A stretch of DNA of 64,000 bases from Streptomyces aurantiacus (GTDB lineage Bacteria > Actinomycetota > Actinomycetes > Streptomycetales > Streptomycetaceae): assembly GCF_027107535.1 (NCBI RefSeq), contig NZ_CP114283.1:8928001-8992000 (forward strand), written 5' to 3'. Below are positions 19,612-29,333 of the stretch, piece by piece; positions within the stretch are counted from its first letter, which is position 1; every line of letters starts with the position of its first letter. Under the pieces are notes generated by a model. It was not told the origin of the DNA. It saw only the letters and a program-made list of their open reading frames with translations, and did not search any database. A program made the translations under genes and the position numbers.

Positions 19612-22600
19612 TCATTGCGCGCAGCGCGCCCGGATCGCGTCGCGCGCCGCCGTGATCTCCGCGAGGCGGGGTGCGAGGCGGCCCCGGTCGGCGCCGGGGC
19701 TGTCCAGCAGTTCGGTGAGGACGGCGGCGAGGTTCGCCAGGTCGTCCCAGCCGGGGTCCATGGCCAGGACCTCGGCCAGACCTCGGTCGGCGTCGGTCCA
19801 GTCGGCGAGGGCGCAGCCGATGAAACACCTTCCCTGTGCGCGTTCCAGCTCTCCCAGGACGCTGTCCGGCCCGTCCGGTTCGGCGTCCGAGCGCACCAGG
19901 CGTGCCAGCTCACGCCAGAGGGGTTCCGCGGCGGGCAGCCCCTCGCACCGGCCGACGGTCACCGCCAGTTCGAAGGTGCCCGGGATCGGTTCCGTCCCGC
20001 GCACCCGTTCCGCCGTACGCCGGGCCTGCGACCACTGCCCGGCATGGCGCTGCACCGCGCAGCGCAGATCGTCCAGGTCGTCGTCGGGCCGCGCCGCCCG
20101 GTCGGCGTCGGCCAGCCCTGCGGACGCCTCGTCCCAGCGGCCGCACTGCGTCAGCAACTCGATGGCCGCGCGGCGCGCCCAGGGCGCCTGATGCTCCAGG
20201 ACGACGCAGCGGTCCAGATCGGCCAGCGCCTGCTCGGTCCGCCCGGTCGCCAGGCCGACCAGCGCACGTGACGCGTACGCCCACCCGTGGTCCGGACTCA
20301 CCTCCAGTGCGCGGTCCAGATACCGCAGAGCCTCCTGGTGGTCCCTTCGCAGGCGGTGCGTGGCTCCGAGTTCGGCCAGCGCGTGGTGGTCGTCCGGGCT
20401 CTGCTCCAGTACGCGCCCGAAGGCGGCGACCGCCTCCTCGTACCGGCCCGCCAGCCGGTACTCCACGCCCAGTTCGTGACCGATCCAGTCGATGTCCGGA
20501 GCCGCCTCGACGGCCCGCTCCAGATCCTCGAACATGCCTGCCCGGTCACCGAGTTCGTTCTTCGCCCGGGCCCTCGTCACCAGCGCCCACGCGTAGTCGG
20601 GCCGCAGCTCGACAGCACGGCCGAGGTCGGCCAGCGCCTCGTCGTGGCGGCCCAGGCCGTGCAGGGCCGCACCACGGCTCGCCAGGGCCGAGGCGTAGTC
20701 GGGTTCCAGGGAGACGGCCCGGCCGAGCTCGGCGACGGCCTCCTCGAACCGGTCGGCCAGCCGGTAGGCGTCACCCCGTTCCGACGCGACCCACGACGCG
20801 TCGGGCGCGACGTGCACCGCCCGGTCGAAATCGGCGAACGCCTCGTCCAGCTCCCCCCTGGTGCGGTGCAGGCGCGCCCTGCGCACCAGCGCCCAGGGGT
20901 CGTCCTCCTCGATGCTCAGCGCTCGGTCGAAGTCGGCGAGCGCCTCGTCGTACCGTCCGAGGACGTGGCGGCACACGGCCCGCCCGGTCAGGGATTCGGC
21001 ATCGGTCGGGTCGAGGACGACGGCACGGTCGAAATCGGCGACGGCCTCCTCGAATCGGCCCGCCAGCCGGTAGGTCTCCGCGCGCCCGGCGATGATCCAC
21101 CCGGTGCCGGGGGCCAGTTCGTCCGCCCGGTCGAGGGCGGCCAGCGCTGCCGGGAAGTCGCCCAGCAGCTGGTGGGTGAAGCCACGGCCGTAGTGGGCCC
21201 AGGCGAGCTCCGGGTCGAGCTCCAGGGCCCGCCCGTACTCCTCCAGGGCCTGCCGGTACTCGCCGCCGTGGCGCAGTTCCCTGCCCCGCAGGGTGTGCGC
21301 CAGCGCCCGGCCGGCCGTGTCCAGTCCCGGCCGGGCCAGGAGCAGGTTCATCGCGCCGGCCACCCCGCCCCCGTCTTCCTCCAGGGCCTCGCCCAGCCGC
21401 GCGCCCCACTCGGCGAGGCCGGGATTGTCCGCCGCGTGGCCCGCTTCCTCCAGCATCCGCGCCCAGCGGCGGCCGACGACGCCGTCCTCACGGCAGGCCT
21501 CGACCAGCGCCCGCAGCGCCGCGCCGAGCGCCGCAGGGGGCCGGGCGCAGAGCAGGTGGTACGTCTCCTCCAGGCGCAGCTCGCGCCATTCCTCGTCCGC
21601 CCACAGGTTCTCGGTCTCCCGGCCGGCCCCGGCCTCGGCCCGCCACCGCGCGAACGCCTCCGCCAGCCGTCGGTGCCGCCCGGCCCACTCGCGCGGGGAC
21701 CGGCGTCGCTCCAGCCGCAGCATCGGCGCCCGTACGACGTCGTGGTACTGCACTCGGGACCCGCGCTCGCCGACGAACGGGAGTCCCGTCAACCAGTCGT
21801 ACAGCGCGTCCAGTTCGTCGTCCGGGCGGTCGACGAGGACCCGGAACACGTCCGCGTCCAGCCGCCGGGGCAGCGCGCAGATCCGGGCGACCTGGCGACG
21901 GGCGTCGTCGGCTTCCCACTGGAGGAACCGTTTCACGGCGGTCGTGCTCGGATCGCCCACGTCGTCCGGGTCGCCGGGGCGGGCCTCCGCGAGCGTGGAC
22001 ACGAGGACGGGCAGGCCGCCGGTGAGGCGCAGCACCTCCTTGACGACCGGTTCGGCCACGACCCCCTTCCCGGCGAGCAGCCCGCGCGACTCGGACTCGG
22101 TGAACGGCGCCAGCGGCACGTCCGCCACGGAGCCCGGGCCGCTCCCGCGAACGGTGTCCAGGGGACGCTGGCCGGCGGTGACCACGACGACGGTGGCCGG
22201 CAGTCCGCTGTCCGCCTCGTGGCGCGTGACCATGTCGTGCAGCCACGGGTCGAGAAACGGCCCGGTCCGTTCGTACGTGTCGAAGAACAGGACGATCCTC
22301 GGGACGGCGGAGGCCGCGGCGCGCAGGTCGCGGAGCAGGACGGGTGTGAGCACCTTCTCCGGGAACATCACCAGTTCGATGTCGTCGGGATTGCGGAAGC
22401 GGGCGCTCAGACCGGCCCGCAGACGGTCCGCTCCCTGGGCGAGCAGGTCGGCGGGGAGGGCACTCGTGAGGAGGCCGCCGCCCGGCACGGTGGCCTCCAC
22501 GGCGGCGAGGCCGAGCCCCACCGCGGCCCTGCTGCCGGCCGTCGGTGTCCCGGGCTCCGGCGCGAGCGCGGCCAGCGCGGCCGCCTCCGCCTCGTGCCGC

Positions 22601-22947
22601 CGCTCGCGGTACAGGGCCAGCCGCCGTTCCAGATCCTTCAACCGCCGCCCCTGGTCGGCGAACTGACGGCACATCTCCGCCATCGTCTCCGGCACGCTTC
22701 CGGCGCGCTCGTCGACGTACGCCGTCAGCGCGCCGCGGTCGCGGGCGAGGTGCCGCAACTCCTGTACCAGGAAAGTCTTTCCGACGCCGGCGGGGCCGTG
22801 CACATGGAAGCGGAAGCGCTGCCGGGCGTCACTGGCCGGGAGGTCGAAGTTCCGCAGAAACGCGGCCCGTTCGGCGTCCCGGCCCACGAATCCGGCCCGG
22901 TTGCCCTGCTGGATCAGCTCCTGCCTCGACAGCCCTGCCTGCGCCAC
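19612..22947 (-). CDS. STAND-like ATPase with C-terminal TPR array
   Basis: A 1111-residue cytosolic protein. The N-terminal part has FVGRDAE, a P-loop GPAGVGKT (51-58) and a Walker B strand ending in Asp223 (RIVLFFDTYERTG), then a long helical linker to about 545. From about 550 to 990 there are a dozen or so tetratricopeptide repeats of the form YxxALxxYxRALELDP. This design is that of signal-transduction ATPases that assemble when the repeats sense a ligand. No effector domain is evident before the P-loop. The GTG at 22947 is chosen from AAGGAGG 9 bp upstream. Defence, regulation or scaffolding are all possible. Confidence 0.85.
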   Translation of the reverse strand: MAQAGLSRQELIQQGNRAGFVGRDAERAAFLRNFDLPASDARQRFRFHVHGPAGVGKTFLVQELRHLARDRGALTAYVDERAGSVPETMAEMCRQFADQGRRLKDLERRLALYRERRHEAEAAALAALAPEPGTPTAGSRAAVGLGLAAVEATVPGGGLLTSALPADLLAQGADRLRAGLSARFRNPDDIELVMFPEKVLTPVLLRDLRAAASAVPRIVLFFDTYERTGPFLDPWLHDMVTRHEADSGLPATVVVVTAGQRPLDTVRGSGPGSVADVPLAPFTESESRGLLAGKGVVAEPVVKEVLRLTGGLPVLVSTLAEARPGDPDDVGDPSTTAVKRFLQWEADDARRQVARICALPRRLDADVFRVLVDRPDDELDALYDWLTGLPFVGERGSRVQYHDVVRAPMLRLERRRSPREWAGRHRRLAEAFARWRAEAGAGRETENLWADEEWRELRLEETYHLLCARPPAALGAALRALVEACREDGVVGRRWARMLEEAGHAADNPGLAEWGARLGEALEEDGGGVAGAMNLLLARPGLDTAGRALAHTLRGRELRHGGEYRQALEEYGRALELDPELAWAHYGRGFTHQLLGDFPAALAALDRADELAPGTGWIIAGRAETYRLAGRFEEAVADFDRAVVLDPTDAESLTGRAVCRHVLGRYDEALADFDRALSIEEDDPWALVRRARLHRTRGELDEAFADFDRAVHVAPDASWVASERGDAYRLADRFEEAVAELGRAVSLEPDYASALASRGAALHGLGRHDEALADLGRAVELRPDYAWALVTRARAKNELGDRAGMFEDLERAVEAAPDIDWIGHELGVEYRLAGRYEEAVAAFGRVLEQSPDDHHALAELGATHRLRRDHQEALRYLDRALEVSPDHGWAYASRALVGLATGRTEQALADLDRCVVLEHQAPWARRAAIELLTQCGRWDEASAGLADADRAARPDDDLDDLRCAVQRHAGQWSQARRTAERVRGTEPIPGTFELAVTVGRCEGLPAAEPLWRELARLVRSDAEPDGPDSVLGELERAQGRCFIGCALADWTDADRGLAEVLAMDPGWDDLANLAAVLTELLDSPGADRGRLAPRLAEITAARDAIRARCAQ

Positions 22948-22985
22948 CCGCCTGCCTCCTTGCCGCGTCCCGCGTCGAGTCCGGA

Positions 22986-22998
22986 CTCCAGTGTGGAG
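22986..22998. promoter_or_regulatory. Short dyad before the ATPase-TPR gene
   Basis: CTCCA-GTG-TGGAG lies 39 bp from the start codon. The remainder of the 325-bp gap (22948-23272) shows no gene and no other clear signal. Confidence 0.3.
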
Positions 22999-23272
22999 CA
23001 GACCGGCGGGCGGGACCCAGGGCCGGGCGCACGGTCGGCTTCGCTCTCGGATCGCCCACCGGAATGGTGGCGCCGTCCTTGCCAAGCTTGTCCGGCGGTT
23101 CCTCGGTGCTTGCGAACCTCGGGTTCCCCGCAGCCGCCCGCTCCCCGCACCCCGCCGGCTTCAACATCGCCACGCACGCAACGGCCCATCGCCCCCACGC
23201 ACCATCCCCTCCCCAGAGAACAGCGTGATCCTAGGTCACCGGTGCACCGGGTCCGTCCGAGGAGGGCGAGCG

Positions 23273-23848
23273 CTACTTCACGACCGCGACCGTCGTCCCC
23301 GCCGTGCCGAACTTCCAGACCGCGTCCCCGTCGGCCGCCTTCATGCGGACGCCGCCCGTCGTCGCGCCCGACGCGGGCGGTGGCGGGGAGGAGCCGTCCA
23401 CCGCGTTGGAGAAGGCGACGTTCACGCCGGACGCCACGGCGAAGTAGACGATGTGCTCGATCTCCACGCCGTCACTGCCGGTCGCGGCCTCGCGCCGGGT
23501 GCCGACCGTGTAGTTGCCGGGCTCCGGGTTCACCGTCCCGGGCCACACCGTGAAGGTGCGCCGGGGCGCGTCGCTCGCGTCGACCAGCCACACCCGCCGC
23601 TGCGCGAGGGAGTAGACGATGCGCCGTCCCGTGCCGGAGCCGTCCGGTACGGCGGTCGGCTGCTCGGACTTTCCGGGTGAGGCGGAGGGCTTGACGCCGG
23701 CCGAGGCGGACGGCTTCGGGCTCGCGGACGCGGTCGGCTCGGGACCTTCGTCGGCCTTGACGGCCAGGACGGCCACCAGCACCAGAGCGGCCGCGGTCAG
23801 ACCGGTGACCCAGGCCCACGAGGGAAGCCGTCGGGCAGGCACGGGCAC
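23273..23848 (-). CDS. Membrane-anchored L,D-transpeptidase-like protein without the catalytic Cys
   Basis: A 191-residue protein with one N-terminal membrane helix (about 10-30), a Ser/Pro/Ala linker to about 70, and a domain that resembles the YkuD fold: RRIVYSLAQRRVWLVDASD, then FTVWPGTVNPEPGNYTVGTRR. True YkuD enzymes end in an SHGCIRM-like motif. Here the matching segment reads TTGGVRMKAADGDAVW, so the nucleophile is Gly, and the usual HG motif is also missing. It is probably a non-catalytic wall-binding relative. GTG start after GAGGAG. Neighbours give no clear partner. Confidence 0.75.
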   Translation of the reverse strand: MPVPARRLPSWAWVTGLTAAALVLVAVLAVKADEGPEPTASASPKPSASAGVKPSASPGKSEQPTAVPDGSGTGRRIVYSLAQRRVWLVDASDAPRRTFTVWPGTVNPEPGNYTVGTRREAATGSDGVEIEHIVYFAVASGVNVAFSNAVDGSSPPPPASGATTGGVRMKAADGDAVWKFGTAGTTVAVVK

Positions 23849-23974
23849 GCATCTCCTCAGCTCTGATTCACCCCGTCGGAGGGTCGGATCATCCTACTCC
23901 GACGCGGTCCCTGCCTGTTCCTGGCCCGGCCCGCCCCGGCGGCGCCCGCCGGGGCGGTCCAGGGGGCCGCCGTG

Positions 23975-26560
23975 TCAGTCCAGGACGGGCAGCAGCTCCG
24001 GCAGATGCCCGTCCGACAGCGCCGCGGCCCGCTGCCGTTCCTCGGGGACCGGCCCGTACAGCGTCGTCCGCGGCTTCGCCGGGCGGCCCGCCGCCTCCGC
24101 CACCGCGATCAGGTCCTTGACGGACTTGTACGAGCCGTAACTCGACCCCGCCATACGGGAGATGGTCTCCTCCATCAGGGTCCCGCCGAGGTCGTTGGCG
24201 CCGGAGCGGAGCATCTCCGCGGCACCCTCCGTGCCCAGTTTCACCCAGCTTGTCTGGATGTTGGGGATGTGCGGGTGCAGGAGGAGGCGGGCCATCGCGA
24301 TGACCGCGCGGTTGTCCCGGGTCGTCGGACCGGGCCGGGCGATCCCCGCCAGGTACACCGGCGCGTTCGTGTGGATGAACGGCAGCGTCACGAACTCCGT
24401 GAAACCGCCGGTCTGTTGCTGGATGCGGGAGAGCGTGCGGAAGTGGCCGAGCCAGTGCCGGGGCTGGTCCACGTGCCCGTACATCATGGTGGAGGAGGAC
24501 CGGATGCCGAGCTCGTGCGCGGTCGTCACCACCTCGATCCAGGTCGCGGTGGGCAGCTTGCCCTTGGTGAGGACCCAGCGGACCTCGTCGTCGAGGATCT
24601 CCGCGGCCGTGCCGGGGATGGAGTCGAGGCCGGCCTCCTTGGCGGCCGTCAACCACTCGCGGATCGACAGGCCCGTACGGGTCGCGCCGTTCACGACCTC
24701 CATGGGTGAGAAGGCGTGGACGTGCATCCCGGGCACCCGCTCCTTCACCGCGCGCGCGATGTCGAAGTAGGCGGTGCCCGGCAGGTCGGGGTGGATACCG
24801 CCCTGCATGCAGACCTCGACGGCCCCGACGTCCCAGGCCTGCTGGGCGCGGTCGGCGACCTGGTCGAGGGAGAGGGTGTAGGCGTCCGCGTCGGTGCGGC
24901 GCTGGGCGAAGGCGCAGAAGCGGCAGCCGGTGTAGCAGACGTTCGTGAAGTTGATGTTCCGCGTGACGATGTACGTGACGTCGTCACCGACCGCCGACCT
25001 GCGGACGTCGTCCGCGATGCGGCAGAGCGCGTCGAGCGCCGGGCCGTCCGCGTGGAGCAGGGCGAGGGCCTCGTCGTCGGTCAGCCTGGTCGGGTCGTCG
25101 GCGGCGGTCGCGAGGGCGGCCCGTACGTCGGTGTCGATGCGGGAGGGGACCATCCCGGGCGCCGCGGCCTCCCGCAGGGCGTCCCAGTCGCCGTACACGT
25201 GGTCGTAGTCCTCGCGCCGGTCGGACGTGCGCCCCTCGGAGTCGATCGCGGTGTGCAGGTCGGTACGGCCCGTGGACGTGAACGCCTCCTCGGGTTCCTG
25301 CCACGGGTGACCCTCGACGACGGCGTCCGCCACCGCGAGGCCCGTCTGCGGGTCGGCGAGCGCCCGGACGTGCGGGAGCAGCCGCGGGTCCAGCCACGGT
25401 TCGCCGCGCTGGACGAACTCGGGGTAGACGCAGAGGCGTTCGCGCAGTGCGAAGCCCGCCTCGGCGGACTGCTCGCGCAGCAGGTCGATCTGCGGCCAGG
25501 GGCGCTCGGGGTTGACGTGGTCGATGGTGAGCGGCGAGACCCCGCCCCAGTCGTCGATCCCGGCGCCGATGAGCCGTCCGTACTCGGAGTCGACCAGGTT
25601 GGGGGGTGCCTGGAGGCAGGCGGAGGGGCCCATGATGTGCCGGGCCACGGCGACCGTCGCGACCAGTTCGTCCAGTTCGGCGTCCGGCATCCCGCGCATC
25701 GCCGTGTCCGGCTTGGCGCGGAAGTTCTGGATGATCAGTTCCTGGATGCCGTGGTAGGCGCGGGAGACGCGGCGCAGCGCGAAGAGGGAGTCCGCGCGTT
25801 CCTCGTACGTCTCGCCGATGCCGATGAGGACGCCGCTGGTGAAGGGGACCGAGGAGCGTCCGGCGTCCTCCAGGACGCGCAGCCGGACCGCCGGCTCCTT
25901 GTCGGGCGACCCGTGGTGCGGGCCGCCGGGCTCGCTCCACAGCCGGGTCGCGGTCGTCTCCAGCATCATGCCCATGCTGGGCGCGACGGGCTTGAGCCGC
26001 TGGAAGTCGGTCCACGACATGACACCCGGGTTGAGGTGCGGGAGCAGGCCCGTCTCCTCCAGGATGCGGATGGAGATGGCCCGTACGTAGGCGATCGTGT
26101 CGTCGTAGCCGTGCGCGTCGAGCCATTCGCGGGCCTCGGGCCAGCGGTCCTCGGGCTTGTCGCCGAGGGTGATCAGGGCTTCCTTGCAGCCCAGTTCGGC
26201 TCCCTTGCGGGCGATGTCGAGGACCTCGTCCGGCGACATGAACATTCCGTGTCCGGCCCGGCGCAGTTTGCCGGGGACCGTGACGAAGGTGCAGTAGTGG
26301 CATTTGTCCCGGCACAGCCGGGTGAGCGGGATGAACACGCTCTTCGAGTACGTGATGACGCCGGGGCGGCCCGCCGCCGCCAGGCCCGCGTCCCGCACCC
26401 GGGCGGCCGAGGCGGTCAGGTCGTCCAGGTCGGCGCCGCGGGCCTGGAGCAGCACGGCGGCCTCGGTGACGTCGAGGGCGACGCCGTCGCGGGCGCGTTT
26501 GAGCGCGCGACGCATGGCGTTCGCGGTGGGCCCGGTTCCGGAGGTCGCGGAAGTCGTCAT
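23975..26560 (-). CDS. fbiC: FO synthase (bifunctional CofG/CofH)
   Basis: An 861-residue fused radical-SAM enzyme that makes the F420 precursor FO (7,8-didemethyl-8-hydroxy-5-deazariboflavin). The N-terminal half is CofG, with the cluster motif [10 protein letters not shown]. The C-terminal half is CofH, with [10 protein letters not shown]. Both three-Cys motifs and the full family length are present, so it should be active. No good ribosome site precedes the ATG at 26560; a TATGCT box 6 bp before it raises the chance of a leaderless transcript. An F420-type LLM oxidoreductase lies upstream on the same strand. Confidence 0.96.
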   Translation of the reverse strand: MTTSATSGTGPTANAMRRALKRARDGVALDVTEAAVLLQARGADLDDLTASAARVRDAGLAAAGRPGVITYSKSVFIPLTRLCRDKCHYCTFVTVPGKLRRAGHGMFMSPDEVLDIARKGAELGCKEALITLGDKPEDRWPEAREWLDAHGYDDTIAYVRAISIRILEETGLLPHLNPGVMSWTDFQRLKPVAPSMGMMLETTATRLWSEPGGPHHGSPDKEPAVRLRVLEDAGRSSVPFTSGVLIGIGETYEERADSLFALRRVSRAYHGIQELIIQNFRAKPDTAMRGMPDAELDELVATVAVARHIMGPSACLQAPPNLVDSEYGRLIGAGIDDWGGVSPLTIDHVNPERPWPQIDLLREQSAEAGFALRERLCVYPEFVQRGEPWLDPRLLPHVRALADPQTGLAVADAVVEGHPWQEPEEAFTSTGRTDLHTAIDSEGRTSDRREDYDHVYGDWDALREAAAPGMVPSRIDTDVRAALATAADDPTRLTDDEALALLHADGPALDALCRIADDVRRSAVGDDVTYIVTRNINFTNVCYTGCRFCAFAQRRTDADAYTLSLDQVADRAQQAWDVGAVEVCMQGGIHPDLPGTAYFDIARAVKERVPGMHVHAFSPMEVVNGATRTGLSIREWLTAAKEAGLDSIPGTAAEILDDEVRWVLTKGKLPTATWIEVVTTAHELGIRSSSTMMYGHVDQPRHWLGHFRTLSRIQQQTGGFTEFVTLPFIHTNAPVYLAGIARPGPTTRDNRAVIAMARLLLHPHIPNIQTSWVKLGTEGAAEMLRSGANDLGGTLMEETISRMAGSSYGSYKSVKDLIAVAEAAGRPAKPRTTLYGPVPEERQRAAALSDGHLPELLPVLD

Positions 26561-26595
26561 CCTTCGAGCATACGATCGGATTGATCAGGCATTAC

Positions 26596-26624
26596 AGGTG
26601 TGCCGCGTTACAAGCGGCACACCT
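26596..26624 (-). terminator. Hairpin between the LLM gene and fbiC
   Basis: A perfect 11-bp stem (AGGTGTGCCGC with its complement) and 7-nt loop. It lies between the LLM stop and the fbiC start, so fbiC is probably transcribed separately or by readthrough. Confidence 0.75.
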
Positions 26625-26642
26625 GCCGCGCGTCAGGGTCGG

Positions 26643-27488
26643 CTACAGGTACGACGCGTACGCGTCCAGTACGCGCAGTACGTCCCCCTCACCGGCGGGC
26701 GGCAGCTGCAGGACGACCTCCTCGATGCCGAGGTCCGCGTAGTGCGCGAGTTTGCCGGCGCTCGGCAGCACGGCGTAGGGCACGACCTGGAGGGCCCCGG
26801 GGTCGCGTCCCGCCTCCGCCCAGGCGGTCCGCAGCACGGGCATCGACTCGGTCAGGCCCCTGCCGCCGATCGGCAGCCAGCCGTCGGCGTACTCGCCGAT
26901 GTGCGAGAACAGCTTCGGGCCGGCGGCTCCGCCGATGAGGGTGCGCGGCCCGACGACGGGTCCGCGCGGCTTCTGCACGGGCTTGGGGTACGCGTGACTG
27001 GCCCGGACGGATCCGAACGGGCCTTCGTGCGCGGTCGGTTCGGCCGACCACAGGGCCCGCATCAGCGCCATCCGGTCCCGGCCGAGCTCCCGGCGCGTAC
27101 GCCACTCGACGCCGTGGTCGGCGGCCTCCTCCACGTTCCAGCCGAAGCCGACGCCGAGGGTGAAGCGGCCTGCGGAGAGGTGGTCGAGGGTCGCGACCTG
27201 CTTGGCGAGGTCGATCGGGTCGTGCTGGGCGACGAGCGTGATGCCGGTGCCGAGCGCGAGGGACTCGGTGACCGCCGCCGCCTGGCCGAGGGCGACGAAG
27301 GGGTCGAGGGTGCGGCCGTACTCGGGCGGCAGGTCCCCGCCCGCCGGGTACGGGGTGGTCCGCTCGACGGGGATGTGCGTGTGCTCGGGCAGGTAGAGCC
27401 CGGCGAAACCGCGTTGTTCCAGCTCACGGGCGAGCCGGGTCGGAGTGATCGTCTCGTCGGTGAGGAAGATCGTCACGGAGATGCGCAT
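26643..27488 (-). CDS. LLM-class F420-dependent oxidoreductase
   Basis: A 281-residue TIM-barrel protein of the luciferase-like superfamily. Typical features are FAGLYLPEHTHIPVERTTPYPAGGDLPPEYGRTLDPFVAL, LGTGITLVAQHDPIDLAKQVATLDHLSAGRF and GVGFGWNVEE. This subgroup uses F420 rather than FMN, which fits the fbiC gene next to it. The substrate is unknown. The last residues (YASYL) complete the family length. Confidence 0.9.
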   Translation of the reverse strand: MRISVTIFLTDETITPTRLARELEQRGFAGLYLPEHTHIPVERTTPYPAGGDLPPEYGRTLDPFVALGQAAAVTESLALGTGITLVAQHDPIDLAKQVATLDHLSAGRFTLGVGFGWNVEEAADHGVEWRTRRELGRDRMALMRALWSAEPTAHEGPFGSVRASHAYPKPVQKPRGPVVGPRTLIGGAAGPKLFSHIGEYADGWLPIGGRGLTESMPVLRTAWAEAGRDPGALQVVPYAVLPSAGKLAHYADLGIEEVVLQLPPAGEGDVLRVLDAYASYL

Positions 27489-27715
27489 GGGTCATCTCTA
27501 CCGGCACGACACCCAGGTGTCCATACCGACCAGTCGGCCTTTTCGGTGCCTCGCACCGGGTTCTCCGTACTGGCCGGATCGCACGGATGCTCCGTTCCCG
27601 AAATCCGCCGATCGCCTTCCCTTGTACCGCGGTTCACGGCTGAATACGAGGCTGGTGACCGCCACACCAGCGTCACCCGTGCCATGTGACTCACGACAAC
27701 CCGGGGAGCAGCAGC

Positions 27716-29266
27716 ATGTGCGAGGACGACCACAGCGCCGGCCACGACGTCGGCAGACGCGCCCTGTTCGTGACGGGAGCCGCCGCCGCGCTTACGTTGG
27801 GAGGCGTGAGCTTTGCGAGCGGCGCCGACGCGGCCGACGGTCCCTCCGGTTCCGGTGACCCCGAGACCCGGACCGTACGCGGCACCCTGCCCACCGGTTC
27901 GCCGGACTTCGTGTACCTGCCCGTCGAAGTCCCGTCCGGTGTACGGGAGATCAGGGTCGCGTACACCTACGAGAAGCCTCCGGTCCCGGCGGGCACCGCG
28001 GGCAACGCGCTCGACATCGGCATCTTCGACCAGCGCGGCACCGACCTGGGCGGCAAGGGCTTCCGGGGCTGGTCGGGCGGGGCCCGCACGGAGTTCTTCA
28101 TCCGGGCGGACGACGCGACACCCGGCTACATCCCCGGCCCGGTCCGCGCGGGCACCTGGCACATCGCGCTGGGCCCGTACACGGTGGCTCCGCAGGGGCT
28201 CCCGTACGAGGTGACGATCACGCTGACGTACGGCGAGCCGGGCACGGTCGTCAAGCCGGTCTATCCGCCGTCGCGGGCGAAGGGCCGCGGCCGGGCCTGG
28301 TACCGGGGCGACTGCCACCTGCACTCCTGGTACTCGGACGGCCGCCGCACCCCGGCGGAGATCGCGGCCCTCGCGCGGGCGGCGGGCCTGGACTTCATCA
28401 ACACGTCCGAGCACAACACGCACTCCGCGCACGCCCATTGGGCCGACCAGGCCGGTGACGACCTGCTGATCATGCTGGGCGAGGAGGTGACGACGAGGAA
28501 CGGTCACGTCGTCGCGCTCGGCACCGACCCGGGGACGTTCGTCGACTGGCGCTACCGGGCGCGAGACAACCGCTTCGGCCGGTACGCGCGCCGGATCCGC
28601 GAGGCCGGCGGTCTCGTCGTGCCCGCCCATCCGCACGCCACCTGCGTCGGCTGCAACTGGAAGTTCGGCTTCGGCGAGGCGGACGCGGTGGAGGTGTGGA
28701 ACGGCGCGTACGGGCCCGACGACGAGGTGTCGCTCGCCGACTGGGACAGCATGCTCGTCGCCTCCGTACGGGAGGGCCGGGGCGGCCGGGAGTGGATTCC
28801 GGCGATGGGCAACAGCGACGCCCACCGCGACCCCGACCCGGTCGGCAGCCCGCAGACGGTCGTCCTCGCCGACGATCTGACCCGCGAGGCGATCCAGGAG
28901 GGCATCCGCGCGGGCCGCTCCTACGTGGCGGAGTCGAAGGCGGTGACGCTGTCGTTCGCGGCCACCGGACCGAAGGGCCAACACGCGGGTATCGGCGGCC
29001 GGTTGAGGGTGGACCGCGACGACCCGGTCACGGTCCGCCTGGAGGTCTCGGGCACCCCCCGCTGCACGGTCCGCTTCGTCACGGACCAGGGCGTGCTGCA
29101 CACGAGCCCCGTCCTGCCGGTGTCGGGTTCCGGCACGGTGGAGTGGCGTACGACGGCCCAGTACGCCGCGTACGTACGGGCCGAGGTGCGGCACGAGACG
29201 GCGGCGGGCCCCTTGCCGGGGGCGCTGGCCGCGTTCACGAACCCTGTCTTTCTCGGGCGGGGGTGA
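27716..29266 (+). CDS. Secreted CehA/McbA-type PHP metallohydrolase
   Basis: A 516-residue protein with a twin-arginine signal (GRRALFVTGAAAALTLGG) and a beta-rich N-terminal domain to about 195. A PHP-fold hydrolase domain follows: metal-binding motifs DCHLHSWYSDG, NTSEHNTHSAH, LGEEVT, PAHPHATC and NSDAHRDPD are all visible. Characterised family members cleave carbamate or phosphoester substrates. The ATG at 27716 follows GGGGAG; the upstream GTG gives an unlikely longer signal. Tat export suggests the metal is loaded in the cytosol. Single gene. Confidence 0.9.
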   Translation: MCEDDHSAGHDVGRRALFVTGAAAALTLGGVSFASGADAADGPSGSGDPETRTVRGTLPTGSPDFVYLPVEVPSGVREIRVAYTYEKPPVPAGTAGNALDIGIFDQRGTDLGGKGFRGWSGGARTEFFIRADDATPGYIPGPVRAGTWHIALGPYTVAPQGLPYEVTITLTYGEPGTVVKPVYPPSRAKGRGRAWYRGDCHLHSWYSDGRRTPAEIAALARAAGLDFINTSEHNTHSAHAHWADQAGDDLLIMLGEEVTTRNGHVVALGTDPGTFVDWRYRARDNRFGRYARRIREAGGLVVPAHPHATCVGCNWKFGFGEADAVEVWNGAYGPDDEVSLADWDSMLVASVREGRGGREWIPAMGNSDAHRDPDPVGSPQTVVLADDLTREAIQEGIRAGRSYVAESKAVTLSFAATGPKGQHAGIGGRLRVDRDDPVTVRLEVSGTPRCTVRFVTDQGVLHTSPVLPVSGSGTVEWRTTAQYAAYVRAEVRHETAAGPLPGALAAFTNPVFLGRG

Positions 29267-29333
29267 GCAGGCGCCCGGCCGGAGGCCGTGGACCGGGCGC
29301 TGCGTCGATGCGGGGCCCTTGGGCCGACAGGGC

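Noticed and set aside
20287..23553. Long plus-strand open frame opposite the ATPase-TPR gene
   Set aside because: High-GC antisense frame without domains, whereas the minus strand has a P-loop and TPR repeats.
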